From positions 310,001-374,000 of the forward strand of contig NW_026251410.1 in assembly GCF_025118155.1 (NCBI RefSeq): a stretch of 64,000 nt of DNA, written 5' to 3'. This document shows, piece after piece, positions 11,615-23,949 of the stretch. A program made the position numbers and the translations under genes. The stretch's first letter is position 1. Every line of letters begins with the position of its first letter. Source of the stretch: Cokeromyces recurvatus (lineage: Eukaryota; Mucoromycota; Mucoromycetes; Mucorales; Mucoraceae). The notes under the pieces were generated by a model. That model did no database searches. It was not told the DNA's origin and saw only the letters and a list, made by a program, of their open reading frames with translations.

Positions 11615-13771
11615 ATGGTTATGTCAGATTCTTCTATACCTACTCCACCTTCAAAAGTGGATTTCCTCATAGTTGGTGGAGGTCCTGTTGGATTGTTAGC
11701 AGGAAATTTAATTGTTCAAGCAGGATTTACAGTTCGTATTCTCGGTAAGTTGAACTTAATCTTCAGAAAGTATATTCCTTCCAATTCATAAATTATATAA
11801 ATATATGTGTATACCATATATATATATATATATATACCTATTTATTTTAGATATTGAATATGAACCTAATCATTGGGGTCGTGGTGATTGGATTCATGGT
11901 CGTACCCTCGAACTTTTAGAAAGAGCTAATTTAGAAACTGAATTATTAAAGACAGGTGTTAAAGTTGAGAAGCTATCTTCTTATATGAATGGCAAGTTAC
12001 AAAAGGAAATCCCTTTTGTACCTGAAGAAATCGAATCAAAACACAAGTAAGTTAGCGAATGATGAGTTATATATATACATATTGATTATTTTTTTTGGGG
12101 GGTTCATATAGCTATTTGCTATGTGTGGGTCAACATATTACTGAATCAAGTCTTCAAAGTAAATTATCGCAATATGATATTCAAGTAGAAAGACCTACAA
12201 CTGTCGTTCATATGGATCGTGATGAAAACAAAGACAGTGAATATCCAATCAAAGCTACTGTTTTAAATCTTGAAGAAGGCAAAGGAGGAACTGAGGAAGT
12301 GAGATGCAAATATGTATTAGGATGTGATGGTGCACATAGTGATATACGTCAACAACTTGGTATTACTAATGAAGGTGAAACGAGTGAAATACATGCAGGT
12401 GTACTTGATGCTTTAATAAGAACTAATTTTGCTAGCCGAAAAGAAGTTTGGTACGTGTGTATGTTATTATTATCATTATTATTGATATTGTGACTAACGC
12501 ATATACATATACACAGTATTGTACAGAGTAATTTCGCTAAAACAATCAGTATGTTTCCTCGTGAAAATGGGTTAACAAGAATATTTGTTCATTTTAATGA
12601 AAATGAACATGAACAAAGAAAAGAGCAACATAATCGAAATAAGATTCAATTAGAAGATATCCAAAGAGAAGCCAAAAGAGCATTATTACCACATCGAATT
12701 GAATTCTTAGGTATTTTATATTGGTCTATTTATGTTGTTGGACAACGATATGCTTCTCGAATTGATTCAGAGGATAGACGTGTCTTTCTTTGTGGTGATG
12801 CAGCTCATTCTCAGAGCCCTACACTTGGTCAAGGTGTCAATACAGGATTTGGAGATGTATTTAATTTGGTAAATTTACTTATTTAGTCATTTAAACATGT
12901 ATATACATACATACATACATATGCATACATATATATTTATACATATTTATATACATTTATATCTATTTTTATACATATCTAGATTTGGAAGATTTGTATG
13001 GTTGAAAGAGGTCAACTAAATCGTAAATATTTATCCACGTATCACAGTGAAAGATGGCCGGTAGCACAAACTGTACTGAGTATCGATAAAATGGCTGCTA
13101 AAGCTGCTGCAGGCCATCAAGCAGCCGATTATTGCGAAGTAGTTGAAAAGAACCGATTATTTACAGCTGGTTATGGAATTAGTTATGAACAGAACAGCAA
13201 AGATGAGGTAACGCTCATCTCTAATTCAGAAGAAGATAATGATGATACAACGGATAATTATTGTGTTCAACCTGGTATGCGTGCCCCTAATTTTAAAGTA
13301 TTTGGTTATGCCTCTGGTAAAAAGACACGTCTTTTTGATATTCATAATGATCTAAAAGAAGATTCACCTAATTGGCTCTCCTTTACCTTATTTGTCTTTG
13401 CTCTTGATCTAAGAGCAACTCATGACATTATATCATCCCTACTGAATGAAATTCATAATAAGACAACTGACTTATTACTACCTCCTATGCATATCGTCAT
13501 TGTCACCACAAGTACTGCAGATCAAATCTCTACCTATGAAAAATGCCTTCTACTAGACAAGGACAAAATCGTCATTGATAAACTAAATCAAACACAATGT
13601 CATCGATTTTATTATCAAAAGCAACATTCTTCTCGTTATCATCATTTGGAAAATGAAAAGGTGCAAGCTATTCTTGTCAGACCAGATGGTTATATTGGCC
13701 GTATTATAAGAAGTAATGATGGTATCATGATCAGTAACAAGATTATTCATTATTTTTCAGATTTATTATAA
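11615..13771 (+). CDS. FAD-dependent aromatic monooxygenase, phenol 2-monooxygenase type
   Basis: Five exons (11615-11744, 11851-12046, 12112-12450, 12517-12868, 12983-13771) join in phase to 601 residues. The N-terminus has the FAD dinucleotide fold IVGGGPVGLLAG. The middle has the DG motif LGCDGAHSDIRQQLG. Near residue 310 is the second FAD motif, VFLCGDAAHSQSPTLGQGVN. The C-terminal 180 residues (from PGMRAPNFKVFG) match the thioredoxin-like dimerisation domain of phenol hydroxylases. Family members use NADPH and oxygen to hydroxylate phenolic rings; the substrate here cannot be read from sequence. Length and domain order are normal for the family. The next gene starts 167 bp downstream on the same strand. 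Confidence 0.9.
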
Positions 13772-13938
13772 CTTGAATAGAATATATGCAGCATTCAATA
13801 AATAAATAAATAAAAAAAACACCTTTTTATTTAAAAGAGAAGAAAAAGGGCCTGATTTGTGACTCTTATTTTGTTGTCTTTTATTCAGATTTTTATTTTT
13901 TGTTTTTTATTTTTTGTTCATTTTCTGAAAAAAAAAAA

Positions 13939-14841
13939 ATGAGCGAAATAAATATAGCAGAAGATATGGAAACACAAAATACAACAGACACTATTTCAAT
14001 TAAACAAGAAAATTCGCTGGAACAAACGAATTTAGAAGATAAAGAATGGGATGCAGACATGGAATTAGCATTGTTGAATGCCATTTCGCGTTGTAAACCA
14101 GTTGGTACACTATTTCTTTATTATATTTTGTATTTGTGTAAACACTCATAAATAATAATCAGGAATTCATAAACATTTCCGAATCATTAGCATTCAAAAA
14201 CAATTTAATCAACATAGTCCAATACCATGTTCAATAAAAGATATTTGTCAAAAGTTAAGCGAATTTTATGGCATGGATGCTTTAGATGAACTTGTAAGAA
14301 GAGAAAAAAGAATAAAACAGTCCTAATGAGTTAATTAAACAAATGTGTTAGGAAGAAGAAGATGAAGAACAAGAGGTAGAAGAGCAAGAAAAAAAAAAGG
14401 GAAATATACATGAATTTTCATTACCACTTGAAGATTATGAACAATTAATATCCGAGCATAGACAAGATGACCAATCGATATCATCTGTTCATGAAGAAAG
14501 TACATCACCTACCTTACCTCCTGCTAAACGCACGCGAACAAAAAGAGATTCTTCTCCAGCAAATTCTGTTGCTGATTCAGTGACTTCTACTCCTGAGCCA
14601 GATGAAAGTGAGTATTTCCTAAAGATATATTCATATCTTATTTAACCCCCCCTCTCCACTCTATTCTATTCTTATTATTATTTTAGATAAATCAGCAAGA
14701 AGAACATCAAGGGGTACAAGAAAGTCAGAAGCTACACCCGAACCAAACTTAAGAAGTAGTGGGCGTAGAGCAGGAAGATCATCTAGTACTACATCAACTG
14801 TAACTCGAGGAAATAAAAGACAAACTAGTAAACGTAAATAA
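13939..14841 (+). CDS. EAF7: NuA4 histone acetyltransferase subunit Eaf7 / MRGBP
   Basis: Four exons (13939-14104, 14163-14293, 14352-14607, 14687-14841) encode 235 residues. The conserved CT20/Eaf7 domain is at residues 35-100: EWDADMELALLNAISRCKPVG, then HKHFRIISIQKQF and KLSEFYGMDALDELE. This matches the W-E-x-LF-x(n)-KPVG-HFRM-I pattern and the L-x-x-Y-M-x-L-x-E end of MRGBP. The domain binds the MRG-domain subunit (Eaf3/MRG15) in NuA4. The rest is an acidic stretch and a basic Ser/Arg/Lys-rich tail, probably disordered and nuclear. The start is an ATG preceded by A-rich sequence. Confidence 0.9.
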
Positions 14842-15454
14842 ACATGTGAAGCTCGAATATATCGCCTTCAAAAAGGGAAAATGCCGTTTTATTATTATTA
14901 TTATCATAAGCTATTAACATCATTGGCTGATCCAATCATTATGTAGTACACTGTTATTGAGCTACATTTGACTTCATATGAATTCATACCTGTGGCCATC
15001 AAAAAGCAGCAGGTATATTAAAAGTAGAATATGACTTTATCTTTCCAAAAATATATATATATATATATATATGTATATATTTCAAATACATGATAATATC
15101 TTTAAGGGCGTATGCAGTTTACCTGTCTTTATTTTTCTTTATTTTTATTGTTTTGTGTCCATATTTTAAACCAATTTATCGAAGATAGAATGAGCAAGAT
15201 AACTACTACAGGAGGGACATTTTAATATATTTCTTTCATCTATTAGAAAGAGTAACATAAATACATATATAGCAAGTAGCAAGAAGAAGATAACATTAAA
15301 ATAAGCTCTATTATCATTATTATTATTTAAGAAAAACTTGCAAACGTGACAGACACAAAGACTGACCATAGAAAGAAACATAATACTGATCTAGAGTTGA
15401 CCATATAAAGGGATTATTTGATTCGGAGACACTGATTATTGAATTATTTAGTCA

Positions 15455-15495
<41 letters not shown>

Positions 15496-16801
15496 ACAGA
15501 AATGAGATGACTTTTAACAGATACAAAAGAAATCCATGTTGTCTTATTCATGCTTATTTTTTTTTTTTTTTTGAATCAAGATGACTATGTAAGGGTCGAA
15601 TAATTTAACAAGTCAAAGCCAAATACAAATTGTTACATCTGCAATAGTACAAATATGAATGGTTTTTATAGAGATTTCTTTGCTGCTAGATAAAGTATTG
15701 CTAATGACATTCAATGAATAAAATATGTGTGCGTCACTAACAATCATACGCAGGATAGGGGGACTATAAGGAACATCGCCCCACCCCCCCTAGCAATTAT
15801 CCCAAACTTTATCAATCAAATTTTCTCTTGGTTTAAATTTAAAAGTAACAGAATCTGTAATAAAAAAGTTCATATTATCAAGTTAACAAAGATAAAACGA
15901 CAGTTCATTAAACTATTCTATTTACAATATATAATATTTATATTTGAAAGCATCTGAGAAAACAGTCCAATAGCTATTTTCCCCCTTTTTTTTTCTTTTT
16001 CAATAGGTTAAAGTATACGCATAAAAACAAAGCATAAATATAATGACTGCCTAAAAACTATACATTTGTATTCATTTGATGTGAAGCTGAAAGTTTAAAT
16101 TCCTCCTCCTTTTTTGATACTATAGTATAGTCTTTAAACGAATAGAAAAAATTGAATAAAAGTAACCAAAAAAATACAAATATCAAAGTGATTTTATCAG
16201 TAAAAAGCCTTATTGGAGTTGTATAATAAAAGTCAAAGCATATCATTCAATGGTACAACGGAATTGAATTCAAAAGTAATACGTTTTCAGACTTCTAATA
16301 CAAACTACTTGTGAGGCTATTATTGTATTAAAGTGATCTACCTTGATCTTATATTTAATATATATATATATATTTTCCTTATCATTGTATATTAATGATT
16401 TATTTCTAGCTCAATTCAATTTTTTTTTTTTTTTTTTGGTCTTGTTGCTTATTTTTAATTATCAACTGTCTTATTTTAGGTTATAAAGTAAGTCTCTTAT
16501 TTTTTATTGGTTATTTATATTTTTGATTCAACAATTGGGGCTCCCCCCTTTTTTTACTGCTTTCTATTGTTATCATTGTTTTATTTAAATGACCTACAAA
16601 TTCAGTACTCCACAAGTATTGGTAGCAGTATCCCGGTTAGATCAATCTAACAAGTAACCAATTCAGTTTTGTTAACACAAAAAAAAAAAAAAAAAAAATT
16701 AAAAACGAGTATTTAAAATTTTATGTTTCTTTCTTTTTCTCCTTTTTTTTTTTTTCTTTAAACGTTCGTTTTCCTTACCTCTTTGCCTGTCAATAATCAT
16801 T
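14842..16801. other. Intergenic, 2 kb
   Basis: I find no convincing gene. Contents are a TA microsatellite (about 15052-15072), an A33 run (about 15458-15490) and a G/C-tract hairpin near 15750-15800. A perfect 7-bp-arm palindrome lies at 16636-16651, upstream of the desaturase. A 71-residue open frame on minus at 15166-15381 has two CxxC pairs (CVCHVC, CPSC) around a hydrophobic segment; it might be a small membrane protein but has no supporting signals. Confidence 0.5.
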
Positions 16802-18150
16802 ATGGCGACAGAAAGAAACGTAGCCAGTGTTAAAACACCAACAAAACAATACAATATTGACGAGGCAATTGAAAGAAACTGGGAGATCCCAGACTTCACC
16901 ATCAAAGAGATTAGAGAGGCTATTCCAGCACACTGTTTCCGTCGTGATACTTTTAGATCATTTACCTATGTATTTCATGATGGTGTTATTATTGCAACCT
17001 TAGCCTATTTGGCCTCTTATATTGATACAATTCCTAACGTGTATGCTCGTATTACATTATGGCCATTATACTGGATTGCACAGGGTATTGTTGGTACCGG
17101 TGTTTGGGTCATTGGTCACGAATGTGGACATCAATCTTTTAGTCCTTCAAAGGTAATACATATAAATATATATATATATACATTTATATGTATATACAAT
17201 ATGAATGATAGGTTATTAAAATTACTCTTATTTAGTTTATTAATAATACTGTTGGATATATTCTTCATACTTTATTATTGGTCCCTTATCATTCCTGGAG
17301 ATTCTCCCATTCTAGACATCATAAAGCTACAGGTCATATGTCAAAAGATCAGGTAAATGAATTTTTTTTTAAAGGAAAGGGCGGGGTAGAGGATATAGAA
17401 ATCTTAATTCTCACTATTTTTTATTTTTTTTTTTCTTTTTAATAGGTTTTTGTTCCAAAGACTCGCTCAAAGATAGGCTTACCATCTCGTGAAAAAGATA
17501 CTGAAGGAGATGGACCTCATGAAGCACTTGAAGAGGCACCTTTGTTTATTCTTTATCGTATGGCTCTTATGTTCCTCTTTGGTTGGCCACTTTATATCTT
17601 TTGTAATGTCTCTGGTCAAAACTACCCTGGTTGGGCCTCTCATTTTAACCCTAACTGTGCTATCTTTGACAAGAATCAATACTGGGATGTGATATCGTCA
17701 ACTCTAGGTACCTTATCCATGATGAGTCTTTTAGTTTACTGTGGATATGTCTTTGGTCCTCTTGCTGTCATTAAATATTATTTCATTCCTTACTTGAACG
17801 TTAACTTTTGGCTCGTCTTGATTACTTATTTGCAACACACAGATCCCAAGTTGCCTCATTATCGTGAAAATATCTGGAATTTCCAGAGAGGTGCTGCCTT
17901 GACCGTAGATCGTTCTTATGGTTTTATCTTGAATTATTTCCATCATCATATCTCTGATACTCATGTTGCTCATCATTTCTTTTCAACTATGCCTCATTAT
18001 CATGCTGAAGAAGCAACTGCTCATATCAAGAAAGCACTCGGTAAACACTATCATTGTGATAATACACCTATTCCTATTGCTTTATGGAATTGTTGGAAGG
18101 CCTGTCGCTTTGTTGAAGATGAAGGTGATGTTGTCTTTTTTAAGAATTAA
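16802..18150 (+). CDS. FAD12: Delta-12 (omega-6) fatty acid desaturase
   Basis: Three exons (16802-17152, 17236-17352, 17446-18150) give 390 residues. The three histidine boxes that bind the di-iron centre are intact: HECGH, HSRHH and HVAHH. GHMSKDQVFVPKTRS follows the second box, a signature of fungal Delta-12 enzymes. Four hydrophobic membrane spans flank the boxes. The enzyme acts at the ER on oleoyl chains in phospholipid to form linoleoyl chains, using cytochrome b5 as electron donor. Mucoralean fungi need it for gamma-linolenic acid synthesis. A Delta-15 specificity cannot be excluded by eye. A 16-bp palindrome about 150 bp upstream may be a regulatory site. Confidence 0.93.
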
Positions 18151-18291
18151 ATTATTTGAATATATTATATGTTTGTATAGCAGATTCCATCCTATTTTTT
18201 TTTTTTTATATATATAACATACCTAATAAATAAATATGTATATAAAAAAAAATTTCTTCATTCAATATTTTCGGTTGAGTTTGAGACGCTT

Positions 18292-18343
<52 letters not shown>

Positions 18344-19440
18344 GAGACGATTACGAATTTTATTTGGACGAAATGATTGGAATAGGATAGGTATACTAAG
18401 ACTGTAGATATATCAAGCCAACAGTTATCCTTCCAGTACCTACTCATTATGCCTCAGTAGTTCTAAAAAAGCATTTCTCATTTTCTTTTAGAGTGTCCAC
18501 AGAAACTCATTATGTGGACTTATGATTTTTGATCTATATGCCCTTAGTTAACCTTCACAGATAAATATATATACAAAATACTCAGTGTCGATTTCACATA
18601 CCTCCTTGTCTTTTTCCGTCATAATATAGCAATTATCTCATTCTCATCTCAATTATTCAGTATACCATTTAAACATTCTGGTGTATAATTTTCACTAGAT
18701 ACAGTAGCAGATCCGGTAACTTCTAGCTTTATAAGTCAATGTCAATAATACTTCAAAAAAGGCATTTAGAATAGAATATTTTCTTTTAAAGAATTAGTAG
18801 TTACCAGAAGCCATTCATATCAAACTAGTATCAGGTTAGTAACAGCCAGAACCACACTTTTTTTTTTTTTTTGTAAGATTTGAATGAGGGCATATAGTAT
18901 GGTAACCATATGTATTCTAGTGAGAAAAAAAAAAGAGACATCATTTAAAACTTCAGACACATCTACAAATGTAGTGAAATAAGAATGAAATGTTGGTAAA
19001 TTCGAGTACATCTTGTTATTGGCTTGAGATTAATAATAATTAAAAAAAGAAAAGAATAGAGTTTTAAATTAAGAATAAGCTGGTTTTATTAAGATAAATA
19101 GGTAGTTGTCTTTATATAACTTTTTTTTCATGACGTTGCTGGAAGATTCTTGAAGTATGCTTTCAGCGAGATTCTTAGCAAAGGGAAAATTCTAGCTTAG
19201 GGTCTACAAAGCGTAATTGGAATCCAATAGAGATGGGGGGAAGGGAAATTAAATTCAGAAGACGACTTGGGTTCGTGACAGTACCTTTCATAAATAATTC
19301 TATCAAATCTATTAAATAAATATATTAATACAAAGGCAGAAAAGATTAAATAAGGGATGCTTAACTTTAAAAGATTATTTGTTAGCGTCTTTTTTTTAAA
19401 AGAAAACAGATCATTCTGCTGCACCAGTGACTAATTCCCC
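18151..19440. other. Intergenic downstream of the desaturase
   Basis: No gene is recognised. It holds a T45 run (about 18298-18342) and ordinary AT-rich DNA. A 75-codon open frame on minus at 19197-19424 has no recognisable domain and partly overlaps the flank of the structured element that follows. Confidence 0.5.
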
Positions 19441-19825
19441 CAATCTGATTATTGATCCGATACTCTGGTTACCCATGACACACAGTGAGCGTAGTCGAAC
19501 TATTCGATGGCGTCCTGGTTAACTACCCGGAGGAATATCTAAGGCCTGTCCATATCATCCTTATGTACATTTTTAGTCGATCACACGCCATTGAATGCTT
19601 GTACATGCACACTCGTTTATTCTTGCTACGATCAATAAACAGATCCCCTATCCTTTCTTTAAAATCATCTCCTTCAACATAAGTACCGAAATTCTCAGGA
19701 TGTTTCTGCCTGGCTTTATCGTTGGTCAGTTATGCGCATCATTTTACAGGAAATGGATTACTTAATGCACGATAAACTACCCCCTCCCACTTCTTGATCC
19801 AGGCAAGAAATGACTCAACTGATTG
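19441..19825. ncRNA. Candidate structured non-coding RNA, multi-branched
   Basis: This gene-free patch is visibly less AT-rich than its surroundings, lacks homopolymers, and folds. The closing stem is 19441-19445/19821-19825 (CAATC/GATTG). Helices follow: 19449-19456/19631-19638 (8 bp) with 19490-19494/19626-19630 stacked on it, and 19502-19513/19585-19596 (12 bp, one G-U). Others are 19532-19538/19552-19560 (7 bp, bulged), 19703-19713/19799-19810 (11 bp, one bulge), 19715-19721/19770-19776 (7 bp) and 19740-19744/19751-19755. The helices are mutually compatible. Neither strand shows a clear RNA-family motif, so strand is left open; a TTTT stop for a minus transcript lies near 19398. RNase P, RNase MRP, SRP and telomerase RNAs are all possible in size. 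Pairings were found by eye. Confidence 0.45.
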
Positions 19826-20153
19826 TCCCTTTAAACTTGTTAGCACTATTCCCCCCTTTCTTTCTCACCTACTCTTCTTCCTTCCCTTTACCTTTTTAAC
19901 TTTTGTCCCCGTAAGAGGACTTTTAGATGCTTTTTTTTTCGCATAATTTGAACTGACCTAGGCAATCCAATATAACAAAGATATTATGTGCTCATAGGTC
20001 GCTTTATAAATTTTAATTTAAATAAAAGTGTTTAATCGTAACTACACTACTACTGTTGTTTAAATTATTTAATTCTCCGATTTCCCCTTGATTTTTTTTT
20101 TTTTTATTTGAAAAAAAAAAACAGCCGAGTAATTTTTTTTTTTTTGTTCAAAC

Positions 20154-22259
20154 ATGTCATATTCTATTCCAGATACAATTCATATTGGATCCCGAATTCA
20201 AATTGAAAATGAAAGAGCTACGGTCAAATTTATTGGTGTAGTAGGTAATTCAAAAGGTGAATGGTTAGGGATTGAATGGGATAATCCTCTTCGTGGGAAA
20301 CATGATGGTACTCATGAGCAAGTAAACTATTTTAGTTGCAGGTATGAACAACATCAATATTACATTCAAACTTTCACGCTAAATAATTAATATAAATAAT
20401 AATAAAAAGATATCCTACTTCTGGATCATTTATTCGTTATCATCCAAAAAAGATATCAACAGGCATTTATTTCTTGACAGCGTTAAAAGATAAATATTTA
20501 GAAGATTTTGAAGGAGAATATGATGAATCAAAAGATCGCGGAGAACTATATTGGGGAGGAAATAAGAGTATTAAAGTAGAAACCTATGGTTTCAAAAAGA
20601 TTCAACAATCTCAAAGGTATTATTTATCGTTTTTTTTTTTTTTTGTAATTGTATGCAATAATAATAATAATCATGTTAGACAGTTGAGTAATTTAAAGGT
20701 GGTTGGTTTAGCAGAACAGCTTATTGCTTTTGCAGGTGCAACAAACGAAATTAAGAACACAGAATTAGGTAAAATAGTGAATCAGCATATTTCATTATTA
20801 TCATTATTAACTTTCCTTCAAGCAATTGAGGATTTGGATTTATCTAGAAATCTTATTTCAAACTGGGAAACAGTTTCTGAAATAGTATCTCAATTACCTC
20901 GATTAGAAATCTTAAGAATCAAGTAAATGAAAAAAAAAAAAGAATATATATTTTAATAACGTACATCACTTTTAACACATCTATTTTTTTTTTATGTAGT
21001 CAGTTACGATTGACAAGCCCACAACCAATACAAAAGTTTAATTTAGACAACCTAAAAACATTAGCATTAAATCAAACATTAATATCATGGAAAGATGTCG
21101 AAATACTTGCAACCTCATTATTACAATTGGAAGATTTACAATTAGGTGGAAATGAAATTAGTGAGTTAAGCAGTGTCAACTTTCCTCAGTTAAAATGTTT
21201 GAATTTAGAAAATAACCTAATTCACGATTGGAAAGAAGTTCTTAAACTTGGAACATTACCAAAGTATAACATATATATACATCACGTTTTTATTATGCCT
21301 TATTTATCTTATCTTATAGGTTACAGACATTATTTTTAAATGATAATCAACTTCAAATCATTGAAAAGCCTATAGGATTATTCAAAGAATTATCTTTTCT
21401 ACGTATTGAACGCAATAGGATTGATAATTGGGATAGCATAGATGCATTGAATTATTTCCAAAACTTGACTAAGCTTAGATGTAAAGAAAATCCGATTTTT
21501 AAAGGTTAGTAGTAAGTAAATAAATTAAAAAAAAAGAGGGCTTATGTTTAACTTGTATGAACAATATAGAATTAGATAAAGAAATAGAAACAGCACAGGT
21601 TGTTGGAAGAATTAAGAACCTATCAAATGTTAATGGTAACACGGTAAAGTATGTTTGTATTTCAAAGAAAAAGGAAGAGGGTCTAATTGGTATAAAGTTA
21701 ACACATAGGGAACGTATAGATTTAGAACGTTACTATATTAAATTATGTACAAAAGATGGCTCAAGTCATGAAGCTATTGCTTTAATTCATCCTCGATATA
21801 ATGAATTATGCGCAAGTAAATTCAATCCATATTCTTAATCAGATTGACAACTAATTATCTATATATATTCTTGAATGATGAATAGATCATGGACAACCTG
21901 ATTTAGAAATACAATCAAAAGGACCTTCAATAGCATTGAAAGATCGATTGATCAATCTAACATTAACACAAAGGAAAGTTGTTGATTTGACGTCTATTAA
22001 ATTTCAAAAACATCTTCCAGCTGTTTCAAAATCAATGACAAAAAAATTTTTACCAACAATGACTGTAAGGAATACAAAACATATCATTCAACGCTTACTA
22101 AAGATACCGGCAACGAAACAAGCTTTGTATTTATTACAGCCAATATTAAATAACAAGGACCATGATTTGATGGTGATGGAAATTACAGATGATTTGAGAG
22201 ATTTAAAGTTTTACGGTATAAATGATGGAGATGAAATATTAGTTTTAGAAAATGAATAA
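20154..22259 (+). CDS. TBCE: Tubulin-folding cofactor E (TBCE)
   Basis: Nine exons (20154-20341, 20410-20616, 20680-20768, 20823-20922, 21000-21263, 21320-21504, 21570-21643, 21698-21815, 21886-22259) give 532 residues, close to human TBCE (527). The N-terminus is a CAP-Gly domain (GEWLGIEWDNPLRGKHDGTH). The middle has leucine-rich repeats (LEDLQLGGNEISEL, LKCLNLENNLIHDW, LTKLRCKENPIF). The end is a ubiquitin-like domain. TBCE takes alpha-tubulin from cofactor B and assembles the alpha/beta heterodimer with cofactors C and D. The 54-nt segment 21644-21697 has GT-AG ends and is a multiple of three without a stop, so it could be retained. I treat it as an intron because removal joins the family-typical segment before RERIDLERYYI. 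The gene is convergent with its neighbour, 24 bp apart. Confidence 0.93.
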
Positions 22260-22283
22260 AAAAAAAAAAAAAAAAAATAGTTT

Positions 22284-23949
22284 CTATGACGCTAACGTAC
22301 GAAACTAATAAATAAATAAAATTAATAAATAATATTTACATGATGTATCAAGATAATAATTTTTACTTACAAGTACAGTATTAGGCTGTGAAGTCATTGT
22401 TGATGAAGTTGCATTGGTAGTAGCAGTTAATGTCATCTTTGGTTGCTGTATTTTCTTCTTATTAAATATATTCCATTCAGATACAAAATATTCTATACTT
22501 TGAGCAGCCACCTCACCTCCATTATGAGGTAGTTTTGATTGAGGATCCTTACATGTACCAGACATGTGTGAAGCACGTTCTATAGCTGAAGCCCAATGAC
22601 CAGCTTCAAAATCTTCTCGAGATAATTCAACGGCACTACCTTGATCTGACATTAATTTTAATAGACCCAGTTCTTCAATAAATTGAGGTCTAGGTACATA
22701 TACAAAGGGTGTACGATGACCTATACATTCAGAACAAGTCCCATAACCTAATTTTCCTAATAATACATCACAAGCATTTGTAAGGTCAGGTACATAAGCA
22801 TCCTTAGGAGCTCTATAAAATCTCTCTGGCATAGGAACTGATTTAGGAGCAGCACATACAATACAAATCCAACCAGAAGGTAATGGATGTTTCCTCCCTA
22901 CCCAACCATCTTGACCCAATAATTGGCCACCAAATGATAAAAGTAGAATTTTATGCGACTTGTAAATTTCTTTCGGAATTTTCATTTCCTCCAATACTTC
23001 TTCACGCGGTCGTCTAAATTTACGGAAAACGAGAGGGACATCAATGATTTGTCGTACAAATGAATTTGACTGAATATTTGAGATAGTTGTACAAGGCAAC
23101 TGAGTTATTCCCTTTCTTTTTTGAGTAGGCACAATCGCTGATGTATTGTCAAATGAAGGGATACGAATTGCACCCGGTAATCGAATTAAGAGATCTGCAT
23201 ATCGATAATCGGCTATAATTTGTTGCACCATATTTTGTATTTCATTATCCAACATATCTCCTTCACGTAATCCTAAATAAACTTCATCAAATGTAAAATT
23301 ACTAGAAATTACAGCTGGGATATTAGCTTTATTGGCTGCTGCACTATAGGAGGGAGGGAAATAATAATATGAGTAACAGTTATAATCATCGTCTCTCTCT
23401 CTCTCTCTCTCTAAATATATATATATATATATATGTTTATCTAGTCTATATTTATATACCATACCAAGGTAAGAAAGGTGCATCACATATAACACAATCA
23501 GCATGTACACTTTGTAACCATCTTACTTCATTTTCTATAATACTTGTTCTCCTATTCAAAAATGATTTTAAATTTTTAATTGTTTGTTGACGGTCAACAG
23601 TGTAAGGTAATGGTTGAACTACTCCAGCATCAATATCTGCATGTCGATACATAGCTCCTACTTGAATAACACCTTGAAATATAAAGTCTGATGCTGTTGA
23701 AATAACATAGACTTTATGTTTGGCTGGTAAATTTAAAATATCTATTATAATTTGATTGGCACGAGTTGCATGTCCCCAACCTAATATAATAATGATGAAT
23801 ATTTGATTGACAACAAAATCTCTATTTGACTTTTTTTTTTCTTTTTCTTTTTTTTTTTTTTTTTTTTTACCATGACCAGAAATATAGAAACAAAATGTCA
23901 GCGATTTATTTAAACAACTTGAAATAGAATGAGCAGTTAATCCAGTCAT
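22284..23949 (-). CDS. Stand-alone glycosyltransferase resembling the N-terminal domain of arabinokinase
   Basis: Four exons (23949-23871, 23780-23465, 23343-22371, 22304-22284) give 462 residues. The N-terminus FYISGHGWGHATRANQII matches the glycine-rich start of MurG/GT-B-like domains. The overall order is that of the N-terminal half of plant L-arabinokinase: ISTASDFIF, a conserved WL followed by D-x-V-x-x-D, AAANKANIPAV-SNFTFDEVY, YADLLIRLPG, DVPLV-RK-RR, LLLSFGGQ, LPSGW-C-VCAA, KDAYVPDLTNACDVLLGKLGYGT, PFVYVPR, NGGEVAA. No GHMP-kinase domain follows; the reading frame ends in a 7-codon last exon. The substrate is unknown. If the GTAAGT donor at the end of exon 3 were not used, the protein would end 21 residues later instead. 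Confidence 0.85.

Noticed and set aside
19241..19510. tRNA gene near a GTTCGACTAC sequence on minus (about 19491)
   Set aside because: No cloverleaf closes around it; the bases instead pair within the larger candidate RNA.
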